Shown piece after piece: positions 12,327 through 24,737 of a stretch of 64,000 nt of DNA. Positions within the stretch are counted from its first letter, which is position 1, and every line of letters begins with the position of its first letter. Location: the NCBI RefSeq assembly GCF_016808095.1, contig NC_068975.1, positions 21,769,501 through 21,833,500 of the forward strand, given 5' to 3'. Under the pieces are notes generated by a model that made no database searches, was not told the origin of the DNA, and saw only the letters and a program-made list of their open reading frames with translations. A program made the position numbers and the translations under genes. Origin of the DNA: Vigna angularis (Eukaryota; Streptophyta; Magnoliopsida; Fabales; Fabaceae).

Positions 12327-15311
12327 AGTGGTGTCAGGCCTCGAAAAACGTGCGTCCACGTGGCGGCTGGAGAGCGCGCCACCTCAGCAGTGAACATGGC
12401 CGACAACAGTGCCCGACATCCACTGACGGACGCCAGCTGCCGCGCGTCCGGGTGAGTCAGCAGCGTCAGTGGAGCGCCGACTGCCAGCCTGTGATCGAGC
12501 GTCCGGCATAGTGGAGTACACGTGGCGATCGCAGAGTGGACGTCCGGTAGTGGGGAACAGTGTGTCGGCCAGACCGAACGTGCGTCAGCGATGGTGGAAA
12601 ACGCGTGGCAACAGTGCATTGGTCGACCGTCAGTTGTGGGCGGCTGAGGCGTAGTGGAGTGCGCTGGTGGGTGCGGAAGTGCGCTGGTGGGTGCGGACGT
12701 GTGCTGGCAAAGTGCGGACGTGCGCTGGCAGGGTGGAAAGCAAATATGAGAATTTCTGAAATACTCTCCACCCTCTGCACGCACCCCTCTTTCCTTCATT
12801 TCTGAAACTCAAATTTTCTCCACCTTCTCTCTACACCCTCTGCACCCTTTCTCACTCTAAGATACCACCCGTTTAATCTCCTCCAATCTGTATTTCCGGC
12901 ACTGTTGAAGGACGCTCGGCGTCAAAGAATTCCAGGAGAACGTTCGGTTCGTGAATCAGGACCGGTAAGTCCTTTCCTTCCTCTCTGACGTTCGTTTTCC
13001 TGGCATGCAAACTCATTTCTGAGTTGTACGTTCGTTATTTTCTTTGGGTAGAGAAGTTGTTGGGGTTCGCTCGTACAGTGGATTAACGAGCGTTGGTTAG
13101 TGGAATTTGAGTGGAGAAGCGTTTGTGTGCGTCTGTGAACGTTCGTTCATTTTCAGGTAAGGGAAGCTTATTTGATTTAATTCATGTTGTGTGCTTCGTT
13201 TGAACGTTCGTTGTTAACTGTATGAGTATAATGCATGATGTTACTGTGATTTTATTGTATGGACGTTCGTTATTTGATTGAGTAAAATGCATGATTTTTG
13301 ATATAACTGGAGTATATGAACGTTCGTTATTTTGGGTGAAGTGAGATAAATGAATTTGCATGATATTTGCTGTGATTGATATGTATGTACGTACGTTATT
13401 TTAGGTGAAGTGAGAAATATGAATTTACATAATATGGATCGTATGAAATATGAAAGTTAATGATGATATGAACGTATGAAACTATGAGATTTTGCATAAT
13501 GAAGAATGAACTGGAAATGTAAATGAATATTGAATAAGAACTTCCCCTATGATTTTTACGTTCGTACTGAACGGTCTTTGGAATGGGATTCGTTCATTTG
13601 GAATGATCCCTGGTAGAGGACGAGCGTCCTCATATTCCACTGCCTTGTTGAGCGTTCGGCCAAGCTTTGTTGTATCTGGTATGTTTGAAATAGTCTATTT
13701 CCGTTCGTAAAATCTATTATTTAAGGTTATTAACGTTCGGTCTCACACCTAACGTTCGCATCAATTAGCGTTCGTCCAAATGATGCTCTGTTTGAAATGA
13801 GCGTTCGCCCTTTTGTGTGGTCGGTTTTAATGGGAGCGTTCGTCCATATTGCAGTTCGGTCTTACACCAAACGTTCGTTCAAATTTGGTGTTCGGTCTTA
13901 CACCGAACGTTCGTTCAAAATTGGTGTTCGGTCTCATACCGAACGTTCGTCCTAATTGCTGTTCAGTCTTATACTGAACGCTCGTTCTGTTTGGTGGTCG
14001 GTTTTGCATTGAGCGTTCGTTCATTTAGCTGATTATCAAGGTAAATAACGTTCGTCCAAATAGCCATTCGCGTTCGTCCTGTGAACAGTATATTATTCAG
14101 CCATTCGCGAACGTCATTGAAATGCTGCCGTTCGTACTCTGATTTGAACGAGCGTCTTTTTGGGTCTCGGCTCACAGCGTTCGTCCTCGGTCTTATTGGG
14201 GACAGAACGTTCGTTTTTAATGGCTTCCTTATGAATGATGAAAATGATTATGGAATGATGACTAGTGAATTATGAATAGTGAATGATGAACAGTATATGA
14301 GATGAAATGAAAATATGAATACATGATGAAAAGTGAATGATGAACAGTATATGAGATGAAAGTAAAGTTATGAATGTTGAACGAGCGTTCCAGGCAGGAA
14401 CGACTCATGGATGAAAGTTGAAAGTTATAAAGTATGACCGTGGACAGACTTAGCAGGCGATTCGATCCTGATATTCCGTGACTACTCGTCCTCACATAGA
14501 TGGGGTATGTCATGCGTGGGAATGGCAGGAGGTCCCCGTCACATAACAGTAATTTGGACGGAACCGTCACATAACAGTAATTTGGACGGAACGGACTAAC
14601 CTCGGGTGGCAGCTGATGAGAATGCCAGTTACCACACCACCCGGGTGCACGATCGTCGTAGCTACACGGGAATTTATACAGTCCGGACAGTCAGTCGTGT
14701 TGAGTTTAATTAGTACTTACTTTACAGTATATTGATATGTGATGAATGAGTGCGTTGAAATATGCATGTATGTTGAATTGTTTACCTAAATTTGTATGTT
14801 GATGCATGAGTTAAATTACATAAGCTTACCCTTTCGTTTCCTTGTGTTGTCCATTGTACTTGTACGTCCGTCTTGTCATTGCAATGATCATCCGTGTGGA
14901 TGTGAGCAGAGAGAGACGAGCGTTTGGAAGAGGCGCTGAACGAAGAGAATCTGGTAGAAGTTGAAGTGAAGACCGAGCAGTGAGACGCTCGGCTATTAGT
15001 TGTTGGTGTGAGTGGTCGTTCGACCTACTACTCATTTTCTTTTAATAATCGATCGTTCGGTAATTGTCCTATGTAAACTGTTCGGTCAGGTTTCTTGTAC
15101 GTTCGGTTTTCAATAGTAACTCTTGTTGTAAGACACGCGGCTTGTCGTCGTTCGTTTCTTTAAAGTTGTAATACTGTACTCAAGGACGTTCGTCCTTGAG
15201 CGTCCGTTCGTTTCAAATTTTGTTTTTAGTGAAAAACTGTACTGAATTATTATTAAATGTGATTTTTCTGAATTTATAGTTCTGAGTGTATTTTTGGGAT
15301 GTCACAAGTGG
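12327..15311 (+). mobile_element. Solo LTR (2975 bp) of the chromovirus family with TSD AGTGG
   Basis: The LTR spans 12332-15306, from TGTCAGGCCTCG to GGGATGTCACA, and is flanked by AGTGG at 12327-12331 and 15307-15311. It has no internal region, so it is the product of LTR-LTR recombination. It is in the opposite orientation to element 1 but has the same architecture: GAACGTTC words (13137, 13202, 13318), diffuse CGTTCG repeats (13730-14110), the conserved block at about 14430-14690 with a duplicated 27-bp unit, and the terminal palindrome at 15179-15200. The short frames inside are not genes. Confidence 0.95.
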
Positions 15312-15905
15312 GCCTCGCTAAGTGAAAGTGAAAGTTTGCATCTGTAATTTTCATTTTCTGTTATTTTTGTGTTGTGGGCGTTATTTTAGGATTTCGAGGT
15401 ATTTTTAAACTTATATACCTATATATAGAGATACTAAAAATTGATGTAAACACTTGAGTCATATTATATGCATTTGTATTTTTTGAGAAAAGATTCTATT
15501 CGTTCTTGTATTAGAACTTTAATTCTTATCAAAGACTAAGATATTTGTGGCAAATCTTCACTTAACTTATCAATATGCTAGATTAGATTGTGGCATCTCC
15601 ATCTCTCTTATTCCGCATTCTTTATTCTCCATACTTTTTCCTAAACAAGATCGTATCATTGGGTATTAGAGCAAGGTTCTGGTTTGAATTTTTTTCTTAG
15701 TTACTATTGTAATTACAGAAGACATCTTTAGAATCTTCCTAATTAGGGAAAATAGATGTATAATCTTCTATTTTATTTTGTTTCCTTAGTTTTCCTATTT
15801 CTCTTTTTAGGAGAATTTGATTGTTATAAATAGAGGATATGAAAATGTATTTTTCATGATTAAGAATAATAAAATCAGTCCTATTTTCTACTTGGTGTCA
15901 GAGCT
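15312..15905 (+). mobile_element. Probable copia-type LTR tail remnants
   Basis: This AT-rich stretch has two PBS-like words, GGTATTAGAGCAAGG near 15663 and TTGGTGTCAGAGCTC near 15890, each after sequence like the end of a plant copia LTR (a short 'ataaatagagg' leader, then an AATAAAA run). Both differ from the canonical TTGGTATCAGAGC. No coding remnant was recognised. Confidence 0.35.
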
Positions 15906-17849
15906 CTGATCTTGGAGCTCCATCCCGCTGCACAAGTCGCGCCGCTGCCGCTGTCCGACTACCACCGTTGTCACCGTTGCCGGTTGGGGTCATTGATAGG
16001 GCAGAAAGATGCGCCCAACACTGTTAAACTGATTTTTGTCGCCTAAAATCAGAACAAAATCTGGTCCCCACTAATGTAGCATAGGGCAACCAGAATATCA
16101 ATCCTAGGACTCAACAAAATTAAGTTTTAAAATGTAGAGTTAAGTCTTGTATTTATTTACTAATTATTTACTTACTAACTACTACTAAACAGGTGGGGAC
16201 ATTTAAAATGAAAACACAGAAATTAAAAAATTAAGAAAAGCGAAACTATAATCTGTTTTAAAATAAAAGAAGGAAGAAAATAAAGAAATAAAACCTAAGC
16301 TAAAGTAATGAAGAGATTAAACCTATTTATATCCAAAACAAAACCTATATACTAAACTGGAACAAAATCAGAAATAAAACCAAACTGAAAAGAACTTAAA
16401 ACTCAAGATTGAAAAGCATCATATCAACAAGAATGTAAAGGCTGAAACAGAAGTAAAGCAGATCATAAATTCTAAAATACTCAAAGTAAACAACTGGAAC
16501 ATCAAAACTCAAACTGAACTTCAACTATCACTGTCAAAAGCAAAGACAGAATTGATTTCATAGGTGAATGTACATTGATATGAATAAAAGAGTGCTTAGA
16601 GTTCTCAAGAAGACATCATGATAATGTGAATCCCAATCCAAGGTATTCTAGTTCATATTTCAGAACTTTAATTTGACTCTTTCCACTCATTTTTCCAATC
16701 AAGCTCATCAATCTAAAATTCACAAACAAATTCAAGAAACACAAATTTGAATCAATTTTTATGCATTGGACTTTTCTCTGTCTCGAGAAGACATCTCAAT
16801 GAAAAATGCTCACCACGGAGACATTTAATTCCGAAAGAAATCATAAAATTGCAGAGAATCAGAATCCAAATCATTTTCTCAAAACATAACAATGGCAGAA
16901 ATCAAGAACACAGAACAATCTCAACACAAACGAGAATACGAAATACAACTTTATTAATATGAAAAGAAGATTACAACTATACCGGAAGTCACCAATATTC
17001 TCGCGACTGTCACTCTCGCAATTGTCTCAGCGAAATCCAGAAGCAAGAACAATATCTCTACTCTAAGAAAAGCGTAAAAACCCTAATCTACAGAGCGTCT
17101 GAAAATGTATCTCAAAAGTATATGAAGAAGTGTTCTCTATATCTCTATTTACATGCAGAAAAACCCCTTTTTATAGGGTTGGAGAACGAAAAGAGAAAGG
17201 GGAAAAATTGGGAGAGGGGAACCTCGCTTCACTTGGACGCTTCAATCTTCGCCCTTCACGTGGCATCTCCGGTCAGCTCTATTTGCTCGCCGGTCAGCTT
17301 CTCCTTCTCCGGTCAGCTATGGTCAGAGTGCCGCGCTCCTCTTTTCACTTCGCTCTCTGCCCTCGCTCAAGGGTGAATTTCTTTTACCCCTTTTCAAATG
17401 AAGATGAAGGGAAGAGATGCCTAAGGAGCAGCAACGTTTTTGTTCCAATTATCCAAATGCAGCCCAATTTCTCGGTGCAGCGGCCCAATCTTCCAATGCA
17501 ATGTTCAGTCAGTGCAGCAGCAACAACAATGGCCTAACAGCATAATTCAACACTCTGCAATAGCAACCCAATTCCTGAAATCAGATTCACCAAGCAACAA
17601 AGAAAAATTAATCAGAAATTAAAGAAAGAAAAGAAAAATTAACAAATAAAAGAAAAGAATTTTTATCAAAAGATTTTCTAAAAAAAAAATATTAATTTTC
17701 TAATTATTAACATAAACTAAAAATTATATCTAAAAACCTAATTTTAACTAAATTTATACAAAACTAAAGAATTACAAGAAAAACATAGCCTAATTCCAAG
17801 AAATTAAAAAGTAAAGAAATCTAAGAAGTGATTTTTAACAAAGAAAAGA
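15906..17849. other. Unassigned non-coding stretch, possible minus-strand promoter
   Basis: No open gene is seen. The minus strand has CCCTATAAAAAGGGG near 17163-17182, followed downstream by a leader-like run and AATAAAG near 16955, as in an LTR promoter, R region and polyadenylation site. A pair TGTTA (16022) / TAACA (17539) could bound a minus-strand LTR of about 1.5 kb, but the flanks AACAC and GCATA do not match. The rest is A-rich and unrecognised. Confidence 0.3.
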
Positions 17850-18430
17850 AAAATGATACTTGAACAACCTGTTTCGACAACATTTAGACACTGGACGCGT
17901 GTCTAAATGTGACTGGTGCACGTGGAATTGTTTTTTAAAATGAAAGAATGACGTGGAAATGAGAGAATTGGGGGCAGATTCAAATTGTAGGGTTATTTCG
18001 AAAATTTCAGATTGAAATGTTTTCAGAGAGAGAAGGTGGAGAACATTTCACGGAGCACCGAACCTTCGAACCTTCGAGCCAGCCACCACAACTCTCGCCG
18101 GATATCCGCCGCCCGTAGACGTTGTCGTTGCCGTTTTCGCTCCATCCAGTGCCGTCGTAGTGCCGTCGGTGTCCGTCGTCTTCCACCCAGCCAGGCAGTT
18201 CGGATTGCGGGTCGCCGCAGCTCCGGCGTCGGCAGACGAATCGAAGACGGCATCGTCTTCCCTCCGGCCTAGCCAACCAAGGGCGCATTTTGAGTATCGA
18301 TTCCTCCCACCCGCTTCCTTCCCTGTGCCGGACCCTTGCGGTGGCCGCCGGAGCATCGCCGGAGTGTCGTCGAAGTGTCGCCGGACCCTTTCAAGGTATG
18401 GTTTAGTGTGGGTTGAAGTTGTGTAGAAGA
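17850..18430 (+). repeat. Unnamed dispersed repeat, copy 1 (inverted relative at 33.04-33.60 kb)
   Basis: The segment begins with a block also seen reversed at 33535-33600, includes a 12-bp-stem hairpin (17880-17910), and continues into a GC-rich, gene-like stretch (18040-18400). Translated plus-strand words such as SSLRPSQPRA and PPASFPVPD have counterparts in the other copy, read on the minus strand. AAGGTATGG near 18394 resembles a splice donor, so the GC-rich part may be a captured first exon. Function is unknown. Confidence 0.6.
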
Positions 18431-19307
18431 TTTAGTGCCACCAGTGGAACTATTCGCGAACCCTATTCACGATCCAACTTCAGAACATGATATCTTTGCA
18501 AGCTCTTTTCTTGCTTATTCAATGTTTGCTTTGTAAGTTCTTGTTAATTTAAGTTGATGATATTTTATGGACTTGCAAATCTCTTTTTCCAGTAAACAAC
18601 TTCCTTAAATTCTACTGATTCATTGGATGGTAGAAATACATAAATTTGTTGCAATATATGCTGTCTTTTATGGACGAATTTCTCATAAACTATGCTTAGA
18701 ATATATGTTCATTAGATTTGATAGAGTATTGAGATCAAGTTCTTTAATTGCTTGAATAGACCCAAAACTATTTTTGTCGTTCTTGGATTTATTTTGTTAA
18801 TTTGAGTTGACAAATCATGATACAATGATAATTTTGTTTCGGTTCTTACATGTTTTAATCACATCTATTGGTTTGAAATTCCACAGGAGACTAGAAATGA
18901 ACAAATTATTTGAGGATGTGTCTTCGTTTGTAAATTGCCTTAGTCTTTCTTTGATGTAAGTTCTATCTTTTTTTATTTTACTTTTGGAACAATTTAGCAT
19001 TATAGTTCTCTGGAAAGATCATATAACTTTTACCTAACAGATTGGTTATTGACTTAAAAATCTATACTAATGTATCTTACAAAAATTTAGTTGGTGTTAT
19101 TCCCACAAGCAATAATTTTTCAAGATATTACCATCAATGTTTTGTTTCTATAGTTTTGTGTTGTCTCGCTAATCCGATTCTTCTGCATTTTCTATGTAAG
19201 TAAAAGATTTACAACATCTTAGTTCCTGTCTTCATTGAGATTGAAAATCATGGGCATTTTCCTACAATGTTGTTATTTATATTTTTTTTCCAAATTTCTC
19301 TCAGTTG
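18431..19307. other. AT-rich non-coding stretch
   Basis: No gene or known element is recognised. The word TGTAAG recurs (18530s, 18950s, 19195), each after a T-rich run, but no exon frame is conserved around it. It ends at the CTCTA target site of the next element. Confidence 0.5.
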
Positions 19308-19312
19308 CTCTA

Positions 19313-22300
19313 TGTAAGAACCTTGTTTTTATCTTTATTTTATTTAATTAATTTTGTTAAAAAAATATATATATAATAATAAATAAATAAAAATGATAGC
19401 AGCCGTCTATATTCTACTTGAAAGTTGGTGTCCCATGTTCATGCAAGAGAATAGTGATATGCCACTCCGTGAACATTATTGTAGTTCACATGCCACCATT
19501 ACATTTTTATGATTATCTTCTCTTCACGGGGGATCAATGTTTGGTGGTGGGATCATGTGCAAAAGAATTTAAAAAGAGAAGGAGGCTAGGGAGAAGGGGG
19601 CTGCCGCGAAGAAGAAAGGGAGGAGGAAGCTCTGAACACATCACAACAGTAAGAAGAAGAGATACAAGATCAAATTTTTTTTAAAAAGCTACGGAGGTAC
19701 TCTTCCCGTCTTAACATATCAACCTTATGAGGCATGCTTCTCCTTTATGTTATATACGTAAATCATTTGCATCGTAATTGATCATAGATATCATACCACA
19801 ATCCCTGCATATCTAATGTCTAATACAGAAAAGATATATCAAAATCAAATTCTACTTTCTTCCTATTCTTCCTTCAATCCAATCAATAAAGCTCCCATAT
19901 GCCACCATGACTGCTGTCGTCACTGGTCCTCCTCACCGACCACGGTAGTCGCCGGTCACCCTCACACCGAACCATCTACTTCATCACAGTCTCATTATGA
20001 CTTGCCAGCCCAATTTCTTTCAACATGAAGGCTGTCCGAACTTAATCTTCCACTGTTTCATATCCCTGGGTAAGAAAGATGTCCACGGACCGCATCTAAG
20101 CTCGTCATCATCTTTCCCCTGCACAAGCAATACAAACAGATTAACCAGAACCCATGCGATCAACCCAAGCTAACCGTGAACCACATTCTCTCCGCACTCA
20201 CCGCCACTCAGCTTCCCACTCATCATCACTGCCATCGCGTGACCACAACCCGCAGGAGACCTTGGCTTCTCTTCGGTCTGGCCTCCGCGAGCCAGTCACA
20301 TTCCAATCGAACCCATATTCACCGTCGCGTCTTCGACCTCAGCCATAGCAGCCACCATCACCGCCGCTCTTCCAATCTCACCGTCTCTTCCACCGTGACA
20401 GCCATCAACACCTCCGCCGTAAGTCACTGTGAGCCCTGATTCCCGCCTATCCTTGGCCGCGGATACCCTTCCCTTTGTTTAATATCACCATCGCGAGTCA
20501 CCCTCTTCGTCGTGCGACCCTTATCCGCCACCACCGCAATATTCTTCTCCACCGCGGACACCACCCAGCTCGACGCTTCTCCTTCGGATCTCCGCCGTCA
20601 GCACTGCCTTCGTCAACCATCACTGCTGCGACGATCCCTGTGACCACGAACCATCCTCCTTGCCTCCGTCGTTCTCCTTTAATCGGACGCTGCCGCCGCT
20701 CTGAGGCTGTTGCTTTCCTCACGCTTCCCCACTTTCAACATCGCGCCACCGCGACAAAGCCGGTTACCCTCATTCGCGTCTCCACCTCCCTGAGCCGCAA
20801 ACTCGCTGCCACCCTGACGCTAACGCCGCCGCCTCTAAGTTGATGCCGAGCAAAAAGGGAAGGAAAGGGTTGCTCTGGTGAAAACCCTTTCCTGTGTAGT
20901 CATCACATCTCAACAACAATGGAAGTGGAGACCCCCTTTTTCTCAGTTGGACCGAAAAAGAGAATCAAAGAGATAATTGGGCTTTAAGCCCACTTTCGTA
21001 CTAAAAGAATACACCCCCCTGCCTTAAGTCATCCAGGACTGATCAGGAAATACCTTGGGCCATTTTGCCTTCACTCACCCTCCATCTTTTTATGTGCACT
21101 CCTTACAGTTGGGCTTGTATCAGAAAACCCCGTTCTTCCTCTCTTTGGCCAATTCGTGAGCCTGTTAATAAATTAAAAATTCATAAAATCATAAAAGTAT
21201 AAAATATTCAGAAAATTCCAAATGTATCAAATTCTCATCAAAGAATCTAAGCCAGAACTACGTAGGCCTTGATTCTCCACCGAAAATGGAGATACGTAGG
21301 AGCAAGGCAATGCCTTGTCAGGTTCTTTCCTCACAAATATCTAAATGTTTCCTCAACATCTAAATCATGATCTCTGTTGTACTCGTGATGTACTAGTGTT
21401 CTTCTAGAGCTTATAACATTCGGTCTGTGTAAGTCAGAGTGTTTGTGGTTTACTCATTAAGTGTTCGATTGATGTTTTATTCATGCCAGTATACTATTTT
21501 AATTGATTATTCTACGTGGCTTTAAGAGTGTATGTATGCATTATCATTGTTGGCATTACAGTGAAAGGGTATGTGATTCAAAGCGATGAAAGTGTATGGT
21601 TATAAGTGAATTATGAACAGTACATGAGATGAAATGAAAGTATGAATGTTGAATGAGAGTTCCAGGGATGATCATGAGAATTTGTAAAGTGTGACCGTGG
21701 CTAGACTTAGCAGGCGATTCGATCCTGATATTCCGTGACTACTCGTCTTCACATAGAAGGGGTATGTCATGCGTGGGAATGGCAGGAGGTCCCCGTCACA
21801 TAACTGTAATTTGGACGGAACCGTCACATAACTGTAATTTGGACGGAATGGACTAACCTCGGGTGGCAGCTGATGAGAATGCCAGTTACCACACCACCCG
21901 GGTGCGCGATCGTCGTAGCTACACGGAGATTTCATACAGTCTGGACAGTCAGTCGTGTTGAGTTTTATTTAATGAGTACGTTGAAGTGGGTTGTTATGTA
22001 ATGAATGTGTATGTTGAGATATGCATGTATGTTGAATTGTTTACCTGAAATTGTATGTTGATGCATGAGTTAAATTATGTAAGCTTACCCTTTCGTTTTC
22101 CTTGTGTTGTCCTTTGTCCTTGTACGTCCGTCTTGTCATTGCGATGATCATCCGTGTGGATGTGAGCAGAGGGAGACGAGCGTTTAGAAGAGTTGCTGGA
22201 AGAGGAGAACCTAATTAATGTTGAAGTGAAGACCGAGCAGTGAGACCGCTCGGCCAGTAGTGTGATTGTTGAACTGAGTGGTCGTTCGATCACCTCTTGT

Positions 22301-22563
22301 TTTCGTTAAGTTTAAATTCGACCGTTCGGTAATTGTTTCTGTAAACCGTTCGGTCAGATTTTTCTTGTACGTTCGGTTTTAATTGTAAACTCTTGTGTGG
22401 ACGTGCAGTTGTGCACGTTCGTCCCTTAATGTTGTACTGTACTCAAGGACGTTCGTCCTTGGTCATTCGTTCGTTTTTAATTTTTAGTGGAAAAACTGTA
22501 CTGAATTATTATTAAATGTGATTTCTGAATTTATAGTTATGACTGTATTTTTGGGATGTCACA
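19313..22563 (+). mobile_element. 5' LTR (chimeric) of the WOX-carrying element
   Basis: The LTR starts TGTAAGAACC and ends GGGATGTCACA. From about 21600 to its end it matches the chromovirus LTRs (AGACTTAGCAGGCGATTCGA, the duplicated 27-bp unit at 21797-21850, the terminal palindrome near 22442). The first 2.3 kb do not. That part has a CCACCATCACC-rich tract (19900-20850) and the ACGTAG hairpin block (about 21255-21325), both shared in style or sequence with the Ogre-type LTRs at 52.4-56.1 kb. Short open frames occur in both copies but resemble nothing known. Confidence 0.9.
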
Positions 22564-22567
22564 TTAG

Positions 22568-22579
22568 TGGTATCAGAGC
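22568..22579 (+). other. Primer binding site (tRNA-iMet)
   Basis: TGGTATCAGAGC lies four bases after the 5' LTR, the same site and spacing as in element 1. Confidence 0.92.
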
Positions 22580-22699
22580 AGTTCTTCCTTAGAAACCTGT
22601 AGGTTGTGGGTGCGCTTCGTTTGTGATTGTGTACTTTGGTCTCGGATGGGAAGCTGTGTTGGTTTGTGTCAGGCTAATGGTATTTCTTTCTGTATGAAT

Positions 22700-23244
22700 A
22701 GAAAATGGTACCTACTTTTTCTCCTCCTTCGTCTTAGGGAGTTGATCCGTCTGACTTTAATCAGATGCTGAATGCGGTGCTCCAAGCGTTGCAACAACAG
22801 AATGCTGCATTGGTGGAGTAAAATACCATAACCCTGCATAATTAAGAAGCCGCTAGGGTATTTGCCGAGAACGCGAGAGTAACATCTGAGAACACTCAAA
22901 GACAATCCATTAAAGTGACTGACTAGTGACAGGACCGTTCAGGGTGTTTTCTCTTCTGTATTCCGGTCCAAGAGTGGAACTTGGAAAACTTTCTACAACA
23001 CCATTCAGCCCGGTTTGATGGGAAGTGCAGTCCGAATGAAGCTGATCAGTGGTTTAGGGACATTGAGAGAATTTATAGTGCTAAGAGATGTCCAGATGAG
23101 AAAGAGCTAGCATATACCGAGTACTTACCTTACAGTGTAAGGTATGACCTGGAGATTGAATTCCTTCAGTTAATACCGGGAAATATGTCATGACTGAGTA
23201 TGCATACAGGTTCAAGCACTTGCTCCGATTGTACACCATGACTA
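22700..23244 (+). pseudogene. Decayed gag fragment of the WOX-carrying element
   Basis: The stretch resembles the first ~200 residues of the element 1 gag. MENFLQHHSARFDGKC (from 22981) matches [16 protein letters not shown], and further on are EADQWFRDIERIYSAK and FLQLIPGNMS. Stops and shifts break it before 22981 and after 23193, and similarity ends near 23244, where the gene-bearing DNA begins. It shows that the element derives from a relative of element 1. It cannot make a full gag. Confidence 0.85.
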
Positions 23245-24165
23245 CGGTTATAAAAATTTGTTATCACTATGAGTTTAATTCTCCCTGTCTTAACCTTGAT
23301 ATGCCGTGTTTGGTCCATCACTCGTGTTTAAGCCTAAACACTGTTTAAACCGTTTTTGTCATCAAGTTAATGTTTTAATCCAGTCATGTTCAACCTTAAA
23401 CATTCATTCATTTCATTAACATGTATCATTTTTGGGTTATCAACCTCTATGTGTCTAAACCAGATTTCGGCTCCCGTTCATGTGTCTTTTGTTTTCAAAT
23501 GTCTATGTGAGCCAATCTAATTTTTCAGTTTCACCCAGTTCAGGTTGTGTTAAACGTATGTGTTCTGTGTTTTCAAAGTTCATTAATACTTTGTTATTTT
23601 TGAGTCTGTAAACACAAAGGTCGTTTTAAGATTGGGTCAAATTAGTGTTTTGTTTACCTCATCGAGTATTGTAGCATCGTTAAAATCTTGATCAATTTTA
23701 GACATAATTTTCATGCGTTTCAAACTCATTGATAACTTATTATGTTCTTCTTTTGGGCCAAATAAAAATAAAAATAGTTGAGAATAACTCTGAGTCAAAT
23801 TTCAAAATTTCGTAATAAATTAATTTATATGAATTTATGAACAAGTACATATATATATATTTTAATTAAATACAATAAAAATTACAAACAGGTGGTTGTG
23901 TTTCTGTGAGGTTTTTCTCTTCTGATACTCTTGAGTTTGGTAAGACGTTAACCTGTAAATAAATCGTTAGAAAAATATATAACTAGCAGGGCAGATAAAT
24001 ATTACAATGCATAATTAAAATAAAGATGTTCTAGAGTCGATCATAAGTGATCGTTAAATATTACAGTCCATAAAATACGCAAATAAAGCAAATAAACAAA
24101 AGCAAATAAAGGACGTTCGGGATTCGATCACTCGTGATCATTAAGTTACAGATAAAAATAAAAAT
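23245..24165. other. Non-coding DNA 3' of the WOX gene inside the retroelement
   Basis: No gene is seen. Relative to the minus-strand WOX gene this is 3' flank and perhaps 3' UTR. It contains the perfect palindrome GATCACTCGTGATC (24126-24139), AT-rich runs (23820-23890), and no retroelement coding similarity. It was probably captured together with the gene. Confidence 0.5.
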
Positions 24166-24718
24166 TTAACGAAAAAATTCCCGAGCTGGTTGTGGTGGTC
24201 TAAGGGAGAGCTCCGTCGAGGGAGCTCTGGTTCGGAATGTGAGAAGCATGGGTGGAGGAATTTGTCGTTCGTCCCTGTCATCTTCGATGATGATCGGAAC
24301 GGGGAACAAATTCAGCAGCCTCGGCGCCTTCATAATTACCCAACCATATTCTTCAAACAAAAAAATTTTGTGTCAATAATAGAAGGGGAAGAATAAAATA
24401 AAATAAATAAAAAAAATAAAAATAGTGGTAATTAGGGTTCTTACCATACATGTACAGCGGCAGCTGAGAAAATACGGTGCCAGTGGGGTCTAAGTCCGCT
24501 TGCCAGCGCCTGACCCGGTTACCATGATTGTTGAACCAGCAGTGTACATTATATTCACTGACTTCTCCGAAGGCCCTGAGTCGAGATGCAATCTCGGCGA
24601 CTTGGGCTCTGCTGGGATGTGTGACCCCGTAGTTGAAGATATTGGCCATCATTTTGACCTGATCATCAGTAGGTTTCCACCGCTGACTGCTGTACCTCTC
24701 CATCTCCATCTCACTCAT
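24166..24718 (-). CDS. WUSCHEL-related homeobox (WOX) protein, two coding exons, inside an LTR element
   Basis: Exon 24718-24445 and exon 24350-24166 join across a 94-bp GT/AG intron (donor GTAAG, acceptor GAAG) in phase 1 to give about 152 residues ending at TAA 24168-24166. Residues ~12-75 form a homeodomain of the long WOX type: RWKPTDDQVKMMANIFNYG, then helix 3 NVHCWFNNHGNRVRRW. The invariant W, F and N of helix 3 are present, but the usual WFQN is WFNN and the basic NHKAR region is NHGNR, so DNA contacts may differ. A C-terminal LLNLFPVPIIIEDD resembles the WUS box (TLxLFP). WOX proteins are nuclear transcription factors of meristem and organ identity. Length is at the short end for WOX. 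The frame is intact and splice sites are good. It is antisense to the element that carries it. The precise WOX clade cannot be told by eye. No start alternative is needed: this ATG follows a 5' UTR acceptor at 24739/24738. Confidence 0.85.
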
Positions 24719-24737
24719 CCTTCTTTTCAAAGTGTTT

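Noticed and set aside
16022..17539. Minus-strand LTR bounded by TGTTA/TAACA
   Set aside because: Flanking bases AACAC and GCATA do not form a target duplication, and no PBS or PPT fits. It is left as unassigned DNA.
18007..18426. Overlapping 76-102-codon frames on both strands
   Set aside because: They arise from GC-rich composition. The inverted relative at 33 kb shares words but not a continuous frame, so the block is reported as a repeat.
22568..22579. tRNA-Met-like sequence
   Set aside because: Only the 3'-end complement is present. It is a primer binding site, not a tRNA gene.
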